Positions 9,834 through 22,136 of a DNA stretch of 64,000 bases are shown piece by piece. The stretch is taken from NCBI GenBank assembly GCA_050084515.1, contig CM114272.1, forward strand, positions 49,042,001 through 49,106,000, given 5' to 3'. Position numbers and translations under genes: made by a program. Below the pieces are notes generated by a model. It saw only the letters and a list, made by a program, of their open reading frames with translations, did no database searches and was not told where the DNA came from. Source of the DNA: Blasia pusilla (taxonomy: Eukaryota; Marchantiophyta; Marchantiopsida; Blasiales). Positions within the stretch are counted from its first letter, which is position 1, and every line of letters begins with the position of its first letter.

Positions 9834-12800
9834 GTTAAAAAAATTGTGGCATATCCCATGCATGTACCATAGCCTTCAAGTCTTTAAGATTCCAGCTAAG
9901 CCATGACGGTATGTCGGGCATTTATGGACTCGTGAAGTGTTTTGATAACTGAGTGTAAAGTTGCTCTTTGCGCAAGCCTAGATTCTATTTCCTTAATCTG
10001 TCAAGGTCTCTATTAAGGAAAAAGCTGCTATAAGAAGAGCATAATGAAATGGACTATTTCAGTTTGTGCATCATAAGAGTATTGACAGGGTTTGTAGAGG
10101 GAAAATGAACTAAAGAGTTGTTTAGATCTTAGTCTCATGTAGTCAGAGAAGGAGCCTACACTTGAGAAGTAGCCTCTCAAGTAAGGGAAGAGGAATGGAA
10201 AAATCCCAATTTCAATTGTTAACCTTGGATCTAGGGAAGTACTTGTAGAGTCGGTGAGAAGCTGTTATGTTAAATTAGCCTTGTGGCGAAAAAACATATA
10301 CCCATTATTGAATGTGTCGGATGATTTTTTTCAACGAATAGGTAAGGAGTACATCACATCTTCGAGTACATTCATTTTTTGAATGGTAGGGGTCAAAGGA
10401 CATGTTGTGTGTATGCATTCCTTTATTTTAGGAGGCTTTAAGTATTGTATCAATTGCATTCCCATGTATAATAACTAAACCAAAAAATGGCTCATGTAGT
10501 TATAATAAGCACTTTTAGTGTCTATACAATTTGTTGACTGAGAAATTGATGTGAACAACTTGATGTAGTTTATGTACGATCCCTTCTAAAGTTGAAAGGT
10601 TAGTGGTATATATGTTCTAGCCTACTAAGGGTGAGTCTATAAGGGAAGAAGGAACAAAGAATCCTTTATGAAAACCATTACACTTCTTTATGATGTCGAT
10701 TAGTGAGTCTACGATAGACGACATCTGCAAATGCAATGGATTGGGCTAAAGAATCTCCCGAATATAGGATGGTGTCATATAGGAGTTATGGGAAGTACGT
10801 GGCTCATTGTTAGTACAGAGATCACGGGAAAAAAATTTCATTTGGCCTTGGAATAATATAAGGGATAAGAAATCCATTGCATATAGCATATGGGGGATAT
10901 TGAGCAACTTTTACTCTAGTCATTTTGACTCTTGGAATAGAGTACAAAATTGTTCCATAGTAACCATAACACATCATCTTAGTAATAAAGTTAGAACATA
11001 AAGTAACCTATTTAGAAACATACTCATCAACACATGGCCAATGGTATGATGTGGGTCTGTATGCTAACTTAAGGAAAATGTGGTAGTTTTCCATTGTGAG
11101 CTTCTTGGACATATATGGACGGCTCTTCTTAAAGAGCAAGGACAAGCAATGTGTCCCTTTGTTATGTCTTCTTAGAAAATGCAAATTTTTATTTGGTTGG
11201 ATGGAATGTTAATTATAATTAGGTATTACAAGTTGTAATAAAAAATCTCTCATGAGAGCATTTGAAAAGTTGGATAAAAAATCAAAGAGCACTAAGTTGA
11301 AAATCATATGGAAGATTCTCAAGAGTAGTGCCATATTATAAGTTGAGTTGAGTAAAATTAGTACTGCACCTTGGGTAGGCTTACTTGAAAGTGTAGAATC
11401 ACCTCTACGAGAACAATAATAGATCTGCACAATAAAATTTGCACTAATTGAGATATTGTAGTATCGTAAGGACGGCAGCTCTTCTACGAGCGCTTCGTGT
11501 GCACAAGTGCAACACTCTACTTTTAGTTGGTTCTCTCTTGTGTGCTTGGAGAAGGGGAGGAGTTTTGGGGAATCGATATGGGTGCGAGTATCCTGGAGGT
11601 CGTCAGTTGAAGGGCGTAATAGCAGTTGACGGAAGGTGAAGGAAGGAAGTTTTGCGGGGAAAGGAGAGACCCAAAATGGCGTATTTCATGAAGATGCATA
11701 CGAAGCCTCGCATGAATGGAACTTTGTCGCTTGCATCAGAGAAGGTGAAGGCAAGAGTACCTTCTAGAGCAAAGTACGATTTGGATTGCCTATCTGTTGA
11801 GGCATCGTGCAAATCATAAACACACGCATCTCAATTCCTCTGTCCGCTCAAATTCTCTAGCTTGCTTGGAGCTTCAAAACTAGTTGAGTTTTTGGGAGGA
11901 AAATATGGGAGCCAATTTTGTATCTCTAATGGAGTGGAATGCTTGACACAAAGTACCATTGTGGATACCTGAGTTGAGGTGCACCAGACACGACTCTGAC
12001 AATATGACAGAGCAATCCCTAACTTGGAAGCTCAATCATAATCTAGTGGAGCATGTCAAATTCCTCCTACTCATCTTGCTATGGAGATGGAGTTCCCACT
12101 CTATGATCATCAGCAAGAGTAAAGAGAGAGTTTTTGGGTTCAAGTGGCTAGTGGGTGTGAGCGCGAAGAAAGCCTTTGACTTACAGTAAATATGGAGCTA
12201 GTAGTACGAAGACGAGATAATAACCAATCTGAAGCTATGTACAACACAAGATAAGTCATGAGGTATAGAGAGGAGATGAGAGCTGAGGCGAGAGAAAATC
12301 AAAGTTGTCATTGGAGTTCTTACCTCTTAATATCTTGTTGGTGCACCTACGTCTCACCTGTTGTGCAGGCGAAATGAGTTCGGAAATCACAAATTAGAAA
12401 TGAGTGACTGATACGATTTGTAGTAGGAGACGATTCACATATGCTGGATTTCAAAGTAAGAGATAAGAATACCTTATTGCAAGTTGTATGAAAGTTGGAA
12501 GAGTCTCAGAACAGACGAGTGAATAGAAGACGAGCAAAAAAGGATGGCAAAAAGGAGGGTCTAAATCGAGAGTGGCCGATGGGGGCTACACAAATTTTGG
12601 ATATCTCAAGACCATCAAGAAAAAAAATGGAGAACATAATGAGGTATGCTAACGGAGAGCTATCCTAGAGTACCAGGAACAAGAAAGTATCATGGCGAAG
12701 GAGCAATGAACAAGTAGTGAGAGATTGATGGAGCACGGACAGAGGAGAATGCATAGAAATGAAAAAACGAGGAATAGCCAAAGCAAGGAACAAAGAGAGA

Positions 12801-13010
12801 GCACCAACGAGGATGAGAAAATGGACCAAAATAATCTCATAATGTAAATGGAGTGTGAAGTAGAGATAGAAATGGAATGTTGTATAAGCAACATCTTACA
12901 GGGGCCGTCTATACAAGTCCGATTTGAAACAGTTCACCGTAGCGAAGAGAAAATAACAATAGCTAGTACATACGAGGTCTTGTGTGAGGCGTTTGTAGAA
13001 AATTGACATA
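9834..13010. other. Non-coding stretch, no gene recognised
   Basis: This AT-rich DNA contains only short open frames on either strand, none with a recognisable domain. A short GC-richer patch at 11448-11820 has an open frame beginning MAYFMKMHTKP at about 11677, but no homology is evident. It is probably old, decayed repeat DNA. Confidence 0.5.
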
Positions 13011-13470
13011 CACTAGTATAAAACCCCCCTCTCGATGACTCGAAAAAATGATTGGATGTTACTCAACCCGAGGCTATGAGACTCAATAATCACTTAACCA
13101 GACTATAGTAATAAAATTTACTTCTAGTTGTATAAGTTGTTACTAAAACCAAGGGTAGTCATATCTGAGTCTCATTTTTTATACTTGACATAGTTACTAA
13201 ATACGACTTCACCTAGTCATTTTTAATGACTTGTATAGTCATAAAGAGCTAAATACGACTTCACCTAGTTATTTTTAATGACTAGGTGAAGTCATATAAA
13301 ATGATTAGACGAGTAATAAATAATGACTCATATAGTCATGAAGAGCGACAAGACAAATCATAAAGAATGACTAGACGAGTCATAAAGAATGACTTGGAAT
13401 GACTACTCTGAATAATAAATATTGCCTCCATGCGTCACATAAGAATGACAGTGAGTGACTCATTAGAATT
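13011..13470. repeat. Short-motif array starting CACTAGT, CACTA-like end
   Basis: The stretch opens with CACTAGTATAAAACC. It continues as a field of short direct and inverted copies of GACTAGGTGA and AATGACT words. One near-perfect hairpin at about 13256-13296 pairs GACTTCACCTAGT with ACTAGGTGAAGTC. Subterminal repeats of this kind are typical of CACTA DNA transposons. A similar patch ending in ACTAGTG lies at 25640-25837. The 3-bp flanks (ATA and TTT) do not match, so a single element is not proven. Confidence 0.35.
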
Positions 13471-14094
13471 TCTTGTCCATGTCATTCTACAATCCTATCA
13501 TAATTGAAATAATGCGCAAAACAAGTAACGTAAAAAACTATAGCGAGTTATTTATATATGACAGGGTTACTTGATTGCTGATAGGAATATGTACATTATA
13601 TTGGGATTTAGAGTCCATTTTGTATCCTTGACAACCACCACATATGAATGACACCTTCCTACCCTCTTTGTATGCTCAAGTGGACTTGATGTTGCCTTCT
13701 CCTACATGCCCTCTTATCACTACTTCTCTTACATCCAACCAAGGAGAACCCATTATGCTATAACTATAGTCCTGCTGTTACCGATACCATGTGAAATCAT
13801 ATAGGTACATTAACCCTGTACCAACCCACACCTGTTATAGCATCTGATCAGTTTTCAAAATCATAAATGCTTGTCTATTGAAATCTAGAGGTACCAAATG
13901 CTTCTTACATCCAAGTGTGGCCACATATTCGAAGCTACCAAGGATATCCATTCATCCTCAAATGGACTATCTACTTACATAAAAAAAAATGCCTAGTGAA
14001 TAGTGAATGATGATTTCTATGAAAAACGAAGACGTACTTTGAAATAAGGCCCAAGTTCATTTCAATTTCCATGATCAATAGAAGAACCCAAAAT

Positions 14095-14450
14095 CGACTT
14101 CTAAGTTCCTCTACGTCTGAGTACAAAACCCCCCTCTCATGGACTGAAAATTGAGACATCTAGTTACAAGTACATCAAAATTGCCACACTTGAGATCGAA
14201 ACACAAACATGAGGTTCCTTTACTTATGAGTACAAAAGTTACAAGTACATGGAAATGGCCACACTCAAAATTAAAACTCAAAGGAAAGTTCCTCCACTAG
14301 TGAGTACAAAAACCCCCTTCTAAATGTCTATACATCTAAAAAAAACCCCCTGTGAATAGCTCAGAATTCATACTATAATTTAAAAATACATTTGAATGGC
14401 CACACTTAAAAAAACTTAACACAAAGGGAAGGTGCCCCTACTTCTGAGAC
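14095..14450. repeat. Imperfect tandem repeats around GAGTACAAAA
   Basis: A block containing GTTCCTCTAC, GAGTACAAAACCCCC and ATGGCCACACT words recurs about four times, near 14105, 14213, 14289 and 14428, with indels between copies. There is no coding potential. The AAACCCCC word also follows the CACTAGT motif at 13017, so the two patches may belong to one decayed element. Confidence 0.5.
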
Positions 14451-15289
14451 GGCATAACAAGATGAGATGGCCACAACACTACACTATCAAGGGCATCTCC
14501 AACATAAATTTGCAGTGCATCGTCAGCCATATTTGGAAATGGAAAAGAAAAAATCGCTTGCAGATATCTGTCAAATGGAGAACACAATGCCCATTTGAAA
14601 TATCCCATCCATGGAAGATAGAACTACCATCATGCAAGTTGCCATATATAACCTACAACCAAAGAGGGGTTCTCACGTGACATCAACTACTACATCGGAG
14701 GCACAACAGATTTGAGCATTGGCTTGGTAGGTCTTGGGTCCTCTTCTTGAGTGTCGCTCTTCTCACTACCATTGGCTTTTGCAGAAGATCCACATTATCC
14801 ATATCCATTGGTCCACCACTCCCCACCATCCTTGCACAAAGATCTGCTATGAGGGTAATAGCTAGGGAGGGAGTGTGATAGAAAAGAAAGGAGTCTCGGG
14901 CATCTCTTACAACCCCCGCCTACCTGCGGTATTCTGCTTTTACCTTTTAGGAAAGAGGAAGAATTAGGGAGTGAATCTTCATGGACTGGTTTGTCCTCCC
15001 AAAAGCCATGGTCCTAGAAGGTAAGCACTAGCCTATGAGACATTAGCTTATGGGACATTAGACTCCCAAAAATTCTTTGTGAGATTTAAAAATTTTCCAA
15101 ATTAAAAAAGCATGCATTTTTTTCTTTTTTACCATCCTTCTTTTTCCTTTTTCTCTGATTTTGAGGGGATTACAAAACATGTTACATGTCCATAATCCAT
15201 GTATCGCTATCTTTTGATATGTGGCCATGGATCCATGTAATTCCAATTTTTATATTGTTCTAAAGATAATAAGCAAGGGCTTGATGCGA
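14451..15289. other. Non-coding stretch
   Basis: No gene, RNA or structured repeat was recognised here. The stretch 15107-15160 is T-rich. The Helitron-like coding relic begins just downstream. Confidence 0.45.
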
Positions 15290-17450
15290 AACAGTACACA
15301 TTGTCTATTGCTTCGGAGATTGTTGCTATCTTGCTTGGAGATGGAAGTGAGCCAAGAGAAGGACGTGATATTATTGTTCGTTTACATGGAGGAGGGATTT
15401 GTCAAATGTGTGACTTAAATGAGGCCTATATTCCATTGCACTTTGCATTTCCTTTCTTGTACAGTAAAGTTGGTTGGCAATCTGGCATACCAATACTGCT
15501 AGATGATCTAAGAATAAATGCAACAAAGAGAGGGCATGTTGTGATGGAGATGAGGATATTGAGCATAACTTACTAGAAGGAATAGAAGAAGAGCAACAAC
15601 AAGGTGAAGAAACGACTAATGAAGCAGGTTCAAAGAGTATTACTGCTCTACAATTTGCTTGATTTTGACTTCAAGTACGAGCTAATGCTGAAGATCATAA
15701 CAAGTTGTCGAGGTTGGATCGTCTTACTCAAGAATATATGGTAGATATCTACGTGAGTATTGAAATGCAACAATTAACTTGGATACGACTACATCAAAAG
15801 AAGCTAAGAGCTGATTTGTATCAAGGTGTGAGAGATGCTATGACTCAGCATAATAATGATGGTCATATCATAAGGAGACGAGTCATTTGACCTTCCTCTT
15901 TTATAGCAGGACCTTGACACATGCATCAATTATATCATGATTCCATGGAAATTGTGAGACATTTTGGGAAGCCATACTACTTTTTGACTATGACTTGCAA
16001 CCCTAAGTGGCCAGAGGTTACTTCTACTCTACTTCTTAATCAAACAAGCTCGGATCGTCATGACTTGATTGTACGCGTTTTTCGACAAAAGAAGAAAAGA
16101 GTTGTTGAGGCTTATAGTGGATAAGCATATTTTAGGGGCGAGTCGTGGGATGTATTCATGTAGTAGAGTTTTAAAAGAGGGGTTTGCCACATGTGCATAT
16201 TTTGATTATCTGGTCTCATAAGATAAGCCAAGGACAACGTCTAATTTTAATGATATTATTTCTTATGAGATACGTGATTCGACTACTCATCCAAAACTTT
16301 CCCCAATTGTGAGAAATTGTATGATACATGGACCATGTAGAGTACTTCATCCAAGTGCATCGTGTACAGACAAAACAAAAAAATTTGGTCTAAGAGCTAC
16401 CCAATGCGTTTTACCTCGATGACAATGGAGAATCAGTATGGTTATCCTATCTATTAGAGGTAATCTTGTGATGTTTGTTTCCTTTTTTCTATTTGTCTAT
16501 TTTTGAAAAAAATCTCTAAGTACTAACCTATTCTTATATTTGTGTTTATGCAGATGTGATAATGGTAGGTCGATTAATGATTCAAATCATGACTTTGATA
16601 ATCGTTGGGTGGTTCCCTATAATCGGATGTTATGTACCTCATTGGATTGCTATATTAATTTGGAGATAACGAATAACATATCAACAGTGTAGTACTTTTA
16701 CAAGTATGTATACACGAGATGAGATGTGATATCCTATACCTTGGCAAAAAGTACAACAACATTAGAGATTGTCAATGAAAAATCGTTATACCTCGGTGCG
16801 AGGTAAATTGGATTTTTATTTTTACTCTAGTATTTAAAATTTATTTTAGTATTTTTAAAGGTTAGATTTTGACAATATTTTCTTTTTGGTCTATGAAGGT
16901 ATGTTTTGTCTTTCGAAGCATGTTGGCTAATTTTCAAGTTCAGTATACACGATAAACAACCTAGTATTATAAGAATAATTGTTCATTTTCCAAATAGCCA
17001 GATGGTATATCTTCATGATTGAGATTTATTGGGTAATATTCTTGAGCAGAGTATGGAGACCACTCTCACGCAATAGTTTGCAACCAATAGTTATGATCCT
17101 GCAACTCGAAAATACCTTTATTTAGAATTCCCTTCCCATTATTCTTGGAATAAGAAGAGATGGCTTCGACGTACACGTGGAAGAAAAGGATGTGGATTCC
17201 CCATCGGACGTTTATATATGACTATACTAGTCGTCCAGTCCTTGTAGAGTTCTTATTTTGGAAAGTGCCGCATGCCCTCCTAATGCCATCAGATCCTTCC
17301 CTACAAGTGGTTCCACGCCCATGGTTGCTTCAAGATATACACCATCTTTTGAGGTTGCAATCCACTTCAATGACCAAAATCCCATACTATTGAACTACAC
17401 TAGAGACCGGATGTTGCAAAGTTCGAGCAATAGAGGGATTTTGAAATAAA
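15290..17450 (+). pseudogene. Helitron Rep protein, decayed
   Basis: The fragments match the N-terminal half of a Helitron RepHel protein in order. EPREGRDIIVRLHGGG and a FPFLYSKVGW block lie at 15350-15480. MHQLYHDSMEIVRHFGKP then FLTMTCNPKWPE lie at 15921-16015. A DLIVRVF segment follows, then the two-His Rep motif LPHVHI with HVH at 16190-16198. IHGPCR lies at about 16325 and RWVVPYNRMLC at 16605-16640. A TTLTQ and ATRKYLYLEFP block lies at 17065-17140. Two putative introns (about 16460-16553 and 16803-16900) have GT-AG borders. Stops and frameshifts are frequent. The helicase half is absent. Helitrons replicate by rolling circle; neither end of this copy was found. Confidence 0.8.
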
Positions 17451-17541
17451 ACATTCACTAATTTTGGAGAAGTTACTCAGAATTGGGAGAAATATGGTGT
17501 CTCCTATTACCTGGGCGGTGTAATTTCTTCCATCAAATCAA

Positions 17542-19863
17542 TCATCGGTTTCGTTCCTTGATGCCGACGCTGAAGTCGAGATACTTAATATATGATCTCC
17601 ATGAATCTTGCTTAGATTGATCTACTACCATGTGTATGGGACGTCTTGAAACACGCCCACGAATGTCCCCACCAATATGGACATCTTGCTCGAGGGGATG
17701 TTTGGCTATGTACCTATTGAAGGCTTCCACATACAATTTCTCATCACTTGATCTCACAGTGGCCCTAACATAGAGCTCATAAATTTAAGGTCCCTTTCCT
17801 TTGGTTATGCCTTTTGTGAGGAAGATATGGGATGTTGTAGAGTGTAGCATTGCCCTTGCTTGGTCTTGTTGGCATGCCTCCACGAGTGAAATTCTTTGGC
17901 ATGCTTGTGACGACCTCCAGGAGGAATGAACACTCTCGGCTCTTCTTGTATTGGGGGAGAGGGTATTTTCATGAATGTTCAATCCCTCAACAACAAAAAT
18001 GTGAGAAGGGAACGCAAAAAGCTTTGTAAGCGAAGAAAATAGCAATCTGTCGAAACCCGACGGGTTGCAAGTCGGAGGCATCCCAAGAATGTCTATGCAA
18101 CCCCATCAGTTTCCAACGTGTTGCAACACCCAATAACCTCCTACTGCAACCCATTAGAATTGGACGGGTTGCAAGTAACATTGGCCAGTCCAGCCTGGAA
18201 AATCCATATGCAACCCGTCAGATTCTGATGGCTTGCAAGAAGTGTCGATAGGAAAAGGTCTGCAACTTATCGGAATCCAACGAGTTCCAGTTAACTTGCC
18301 TCGATGCAACCTGTCAGAATCGGACGAGTTGTAGTTAACTTGCCTCGATGCAACTTGTCAGAATCGGACGGGTTGCACACTGAGTTAACTCACACCCTTG
18401 CAGCTTGCAACCCGTTGGATACTAGCTATTTGCAAAACCTAGTATACTTACTTGCAACTTGCAACCCGTTGGGATTCGACGGGTTGCAGATTGATGCAAT
18501 TTGTCGAGTTTTGACGGGTTGCACACTCAAGCAACCAGTCGTATCTAACGGGTTGCTTGGCTTCTGAGATTTGGAATCCCTATCGTTCCGACAGGTTGCA
18601 ACTTGAGTTGCAACTTTTCAAATAATTCACCGCATGAGCTGCAAAGGAGGAAATAATGAACTCACTTGTCACATGAAGTTTCCCCATTGTCTCATTCGGA
18701 CGGTCCACCAATTGAGCCAAGAGCACAAGTCTTTGTACTTCCCCTCAATCGCATGCTTCATCCACCACCCATGAAGTTCTTCTTGGCACTCCATAGCATG
18801 TTTCAAGGTTTTTTTGTCCTTGCAACGTTGGAGTAAAGCGGCATATTCTATCCTCTTATTCTCCTTGATGCAAGATTCGGTGTATCGAATTACAGACTGT
18901 TGGCAATGGAAAGCATCCAACCTGTCCCACTCTGGTTGAACGTCTCCACCCCATAACACTTCCCAAATAGCAATCCATCCCGGTTGTGCATTGTCCACCA
19001 TGAATCCATAAATTTCTAGAGGTGGCCTTTTGTTTTCCTTCACCACCTCCAATAAGAGTAACCAACACATCTTCAAACTGCCAACGTCTTCTACATTTAC
19101 CTCACAAATAAATATGGTTTTAAGTCCCTTCTCCACATGGTCATAAAAGTGAGCACCCATGGTTAACTATCCATTCAGCACTCTATACCAAATACCCAGC
19201 TGCCGTAAAGATCTTCCCCTTCCCTCATTCGATAAATAAGATTGAGGCCACTGAACGGCCCTGTCGTTGATATTTTGAAGACATAAGCTCTGGATCCCTT
19301 GCCTCCTTGACTCATGACTGCCATCTCGGAATAAATGAAAATCTAGAGTTAGCCTTGATTATGGAAAAGGCATCCATTTCGGCCGTCTTTCCATCAAGTA
19401 CTCGTATTTGACACAAGTTCCTGAAGCATTCAGGATCAGCAAGAAATGCTAGATTTTCCCAGAGTTGTTTCTCCTCAGCAACCGTCATCTCACCCTCGCC
19501 AGGGATTCCAAGCATTTGTTCACAAAATTGTGATGCTGTTGTCAACTTGATCACTCCGAGCTTTGATTCTAGAGAGTTTCTATATACCTCAGCCACTTTC
19601 TTTGCCACATCCTCCTTGGTATGTCTTTGAATTGCACCAGTAAAAGGCCGGATGAGTGTGGGAACCAACATGAACTGACAACATGGTGTACTTGGACGTA
19701 GAACTGTAGTCGTGCACAATGAAAAATATGTATGTTAGACACGCTCTAACGCAAAAAGGGGATCCCTGACAATGAGGACATCGATGGCCTCCTGGCCGTA
19801 TGGTTGCACCAACCTTATATGGAGTTTCTGCATTCTTTGGGGGGAATTGTGACATATTGACTT
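17542..19863 (-). pseudogene. MULE-like DDE transposase relic
   Basis: On the minus strand, starting near 19863, an HVGSHTHP block is followed by HTKEDVAKKVAEVYRN and an MDAFSIIKANSRF segment (19312-19719). The next part, at 18669-19160, contains GFMVDNAQPGWIAIWEVLWGGD, FHCQQSVIRYTE and the alpha-helical KTLKHAMECQEELHGWW stretch. The last piece, at 17542-17757, has RPIHMVVDQ. This resembles a Mutator-like transposase with a D-x-A-Q acidic motif that I associate with early land plants; that match is from memory. Element II cuts the coding region at 19864. The interval 18050-18610, probably an intron, is filled with short palindromes. Confidence 0.5.
18050..18610. repeat. Array of ~27-bp GCAACCCGTCGGA palindromes (1)
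   Basis: About twelve copies of an imperfect palindrome occur here (5' arm GCAACCCGTCRGA, 3' arm TCYGACGGGTTGC, a 1-3 nt centre). Their spacing is uneven, about 35-60 bp. Many copies have compensating or single-arm changes. The array lies between two exonic pieces of the MULE-like relic. The same motif recurs at 31541-32440, 34247-34815 and 35898-36570. Confidence 0.85.
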
Positions 19864-20242
19864 TGTCATGACCATACGGATTATGTCGTAGAGTATAGTG
19901 TGCTAGTAGAGGCCATTCCTTATGTAGGACCATAGTGGCTTGGTAGAGATGCGGTTCCATACATAGGGTTGGGGGTTACTCAGTTGGGGGTGAGTTTCCC
20001 AGTAGGGCCCACTCTTAGGTTGGAGGATATAAGGTGGAGTGCACTCAAAGAACAGTCAGTTCTTTGAGTTGAGCCTGTTGTGTTGGGAGTTAGCCTTGGT
20101 AGTGAGTAGAGCTCTTGGCTATGGTGTTTCCCGCAAGCTTTGACCTAGATTCTCCCATCGTGGAGTGGGTTTGGCTCGATTGTATGTGATTGTATACGTG
20201 TTTTATGGCAGTAGGTCTTTCACGGATTTCACTCAAAGAACT
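19864..20242 (+). promoter_or_regulatory. Segment A, promoter and self-primer site, element II
   Basis: A GATATAAG TATA box lies at 20026-20033. Thirty bases on, at 20058-20069, is AGTTCTTTGAGT, the exact complement of the primer site ACTCAAAGAACT at 20231-20242, just past the end of A. The same 12-mer is also part of a local hairpin at 20043-20069 with 11-bp arms. This fits a self-primed element whose transcript starts at 20058. Confidence 0.7.
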
Positions 20243-21195
20243 CAGCAGTTAAGCGTCCTCCAGGCAGAATAGCCCAAAGATGGGTGACCAGTTATGCAAA
20301 ACTCAAATCTCAAATCCTGCAAAAATTGCCTCACGCCCAAGCAAGCAAGCTTGCTTGCTTGCTCCTTGCTCCTTATTCCGCCTCTCACGCCCACTCGCCT
20401 CGAGCTACCACGAGTTGCCTCGAAGCCTCAAAACGCCGAGACATGCTCGAGACATGCCCCTATCGCCCCGTTTGCCACGCTTCGCTATGGAGAGAGGTCC
20501 AACCAGGGCGCCCCCAATGGGATAGGCGTCTCCAACAATGAATGAGTCACCAACCAACCAGCCCCTCCGATCCGCTGTCCACCATAGCCAGACCTTGAGC
20601 TAGTCCGCAAAATTTTGATCAGAAATTACTTCACAAATACGTGACCGAAATCAAATCTGTTTCAATCAAAATTCAATTGACCACCATAGCTATCTCCCCA
20701 CAAAAAATCAGCTACAACCAAGCTCCGTACTCCGAGCTAAAAATCAGACAAACTTGTTGTCCATACACCTCCAGAACCGCAAATCCGACAGGGCTTCCGC
20801 CAAATTTCATGCACGCAGCAATCCGCAACGCTCCACGCACTCAAGCAGATAGCTTCACATGAGATCACAATACAAGTAGCAACATGAACCTCTCACCCGA
20901 TCTGGATGAACTTCAACAGAGCTTCCGCACTCCAAGCTCTCCACATCAGAAAACTGTCGAACACGAACCAGAATCTTCAATGCTTGATAACTTCCAACTC
21001 CCTTGACGAAATCCGGCGATCTATAGCGCGTTGGAAAGCTCTCAGCAAGGCGCTTCTTTCCCAACCAACCACGCACCTGATTCACACCTCCAACATAGGC
21101 AAAAGCCGTGAACATCCACGGCTGAGTACACAATCAGCCCTAACCAGATCCTACTGATCTACAATCGAAGCTACCATCGATCTACTCCAGTTCTT
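20243..21195 (+). repeat. 5S-rRNA-derived module next to primer site
   Basis: The first 60 bases include AGTTAAGCGT and GATGGGTGACC, which match the box A and box C parts of the plant 5S rRNA internal promoter in the right order and at about the right spacing. The rest is non-coding. The module is bounded by AAGAACT on the left and AGTTCTT on the right. Element III carries the same module, about 470 bp shorter, in the opposite orientation at 52589-53058. 5S-derived sequences are known in Cassandra TRIM elements and SINE3 elements; which of these, if either, gave rise to this module is not clear. Confidence 0.6.
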
Positions 21196-21204
21196 TAAAT
21201 GTAT

Positions 21205-22130
21205 TGCTGGATGGCCATGTCAAGGTCATACACGTACTGGTCGTGGTGAGGGATTACATGACCCTAGGTATCGATTGTTTTGGGAGATGTTACGGGTGTT
21301 ATGACATCTTCAGGTTCATCAGGCACGTGCTCTAGCTTACATTCGAGAATGTTCCATTGTTAGGTGACACTCGGACCCGGATGATGGCGAGTGTTCATGA
21401 GGTGCGGTCTTGGATTGGACCAGCGGTGTTGTTGGATGCAGCGCGAGTTGGCTCGCGTGCACATCGTCAAGGCTTGTGGTGGACAAACTTGTTGCCTAGA
21501 GAGGTTCTACGTCGAGCATATGATGCAGTACAGCGGGATCCTCGCCTTACAGTGGATAGTATCTTGGATACTGGGCGACTTTCTCAAGTGGTGAGGGTTA
21601 TTGATCGGTCACCCATTGCAGTGGTGAACCGTGTGGGCCAACCTAGGATGGCACTACCCACATTTGTGAGTTTTCCGCGTCACATGCCTACTGGGGAAGG
21701 TGGTCGGGGCTTGTATGGGATTCTCATGTGCGGCAGTTGGTGGAGCCTAACGCTGATGAGAGAGAGCGTGCGATGGGATTTGCTACTGGCGTGACAGCGG
21801 TTGCTTCTATTTCTGAGGCTTCACGACGTCATGTGTTGGGTCAGGCCATGGACCTGAATTGTTTGACTTGGATTTTGAGTCTTGGTATGGCCAAGCAGCG
21901 TCGACTTCGGACTATGTCTGAGGGTCTTCCACCCCTTGTAATGAGCTCGATGGCTACGGGGACGGTAGAGGCATCGGTGGAAGCGAGGAGAGTAGTATTT
22001 TGCATCCTTGGAGTAAATGGGATGTAATGGTGGGCATGTGGAGTTGGTTGCTCATGCTTTGGTGGAGGAGTTATTTGCTCGAGATGATGGTGTAGCTAAG
22101 GGTGTATCATCTTGTGAGGGGGTTGCGTAG
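21205..22130 (+). pseudogene. Cytosine methyltransferase C-terminal part, element II
   Basis: The WPCQGHTRTGRGEGL block (motif IV, PCQ at 21215-21223) is followed by RLFWEMLRVL, a damaged motif VI (IRECSI where element III has ILENVP), VRSWIGPAVLLDAARVGSRAHRQGLWWTN (motif VIII) and the ERERAMGFATGVT and SRRHVLGQAMD C-terminal motifs. Motif I is missing because of the upstream deletion, so the enzyme cannot bind SAM normally. Frameshifts occur near 21360 and 21720. Confidence 0.8.
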
Positions 22131-22136
22131 CAGCCA

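Noticed and set aside
9834-13010. tRNA or snRNA genes
   Set aside because: No cloverleaf with A and B boxes or other conserved RNA motif could be recognised by eye.
20243-20310. Functional 5S rRNA gene
   Set aside because: Only the box A and box C words are preserved; the 5' half of 5S rRNA is absent and the remaining positions diverge.
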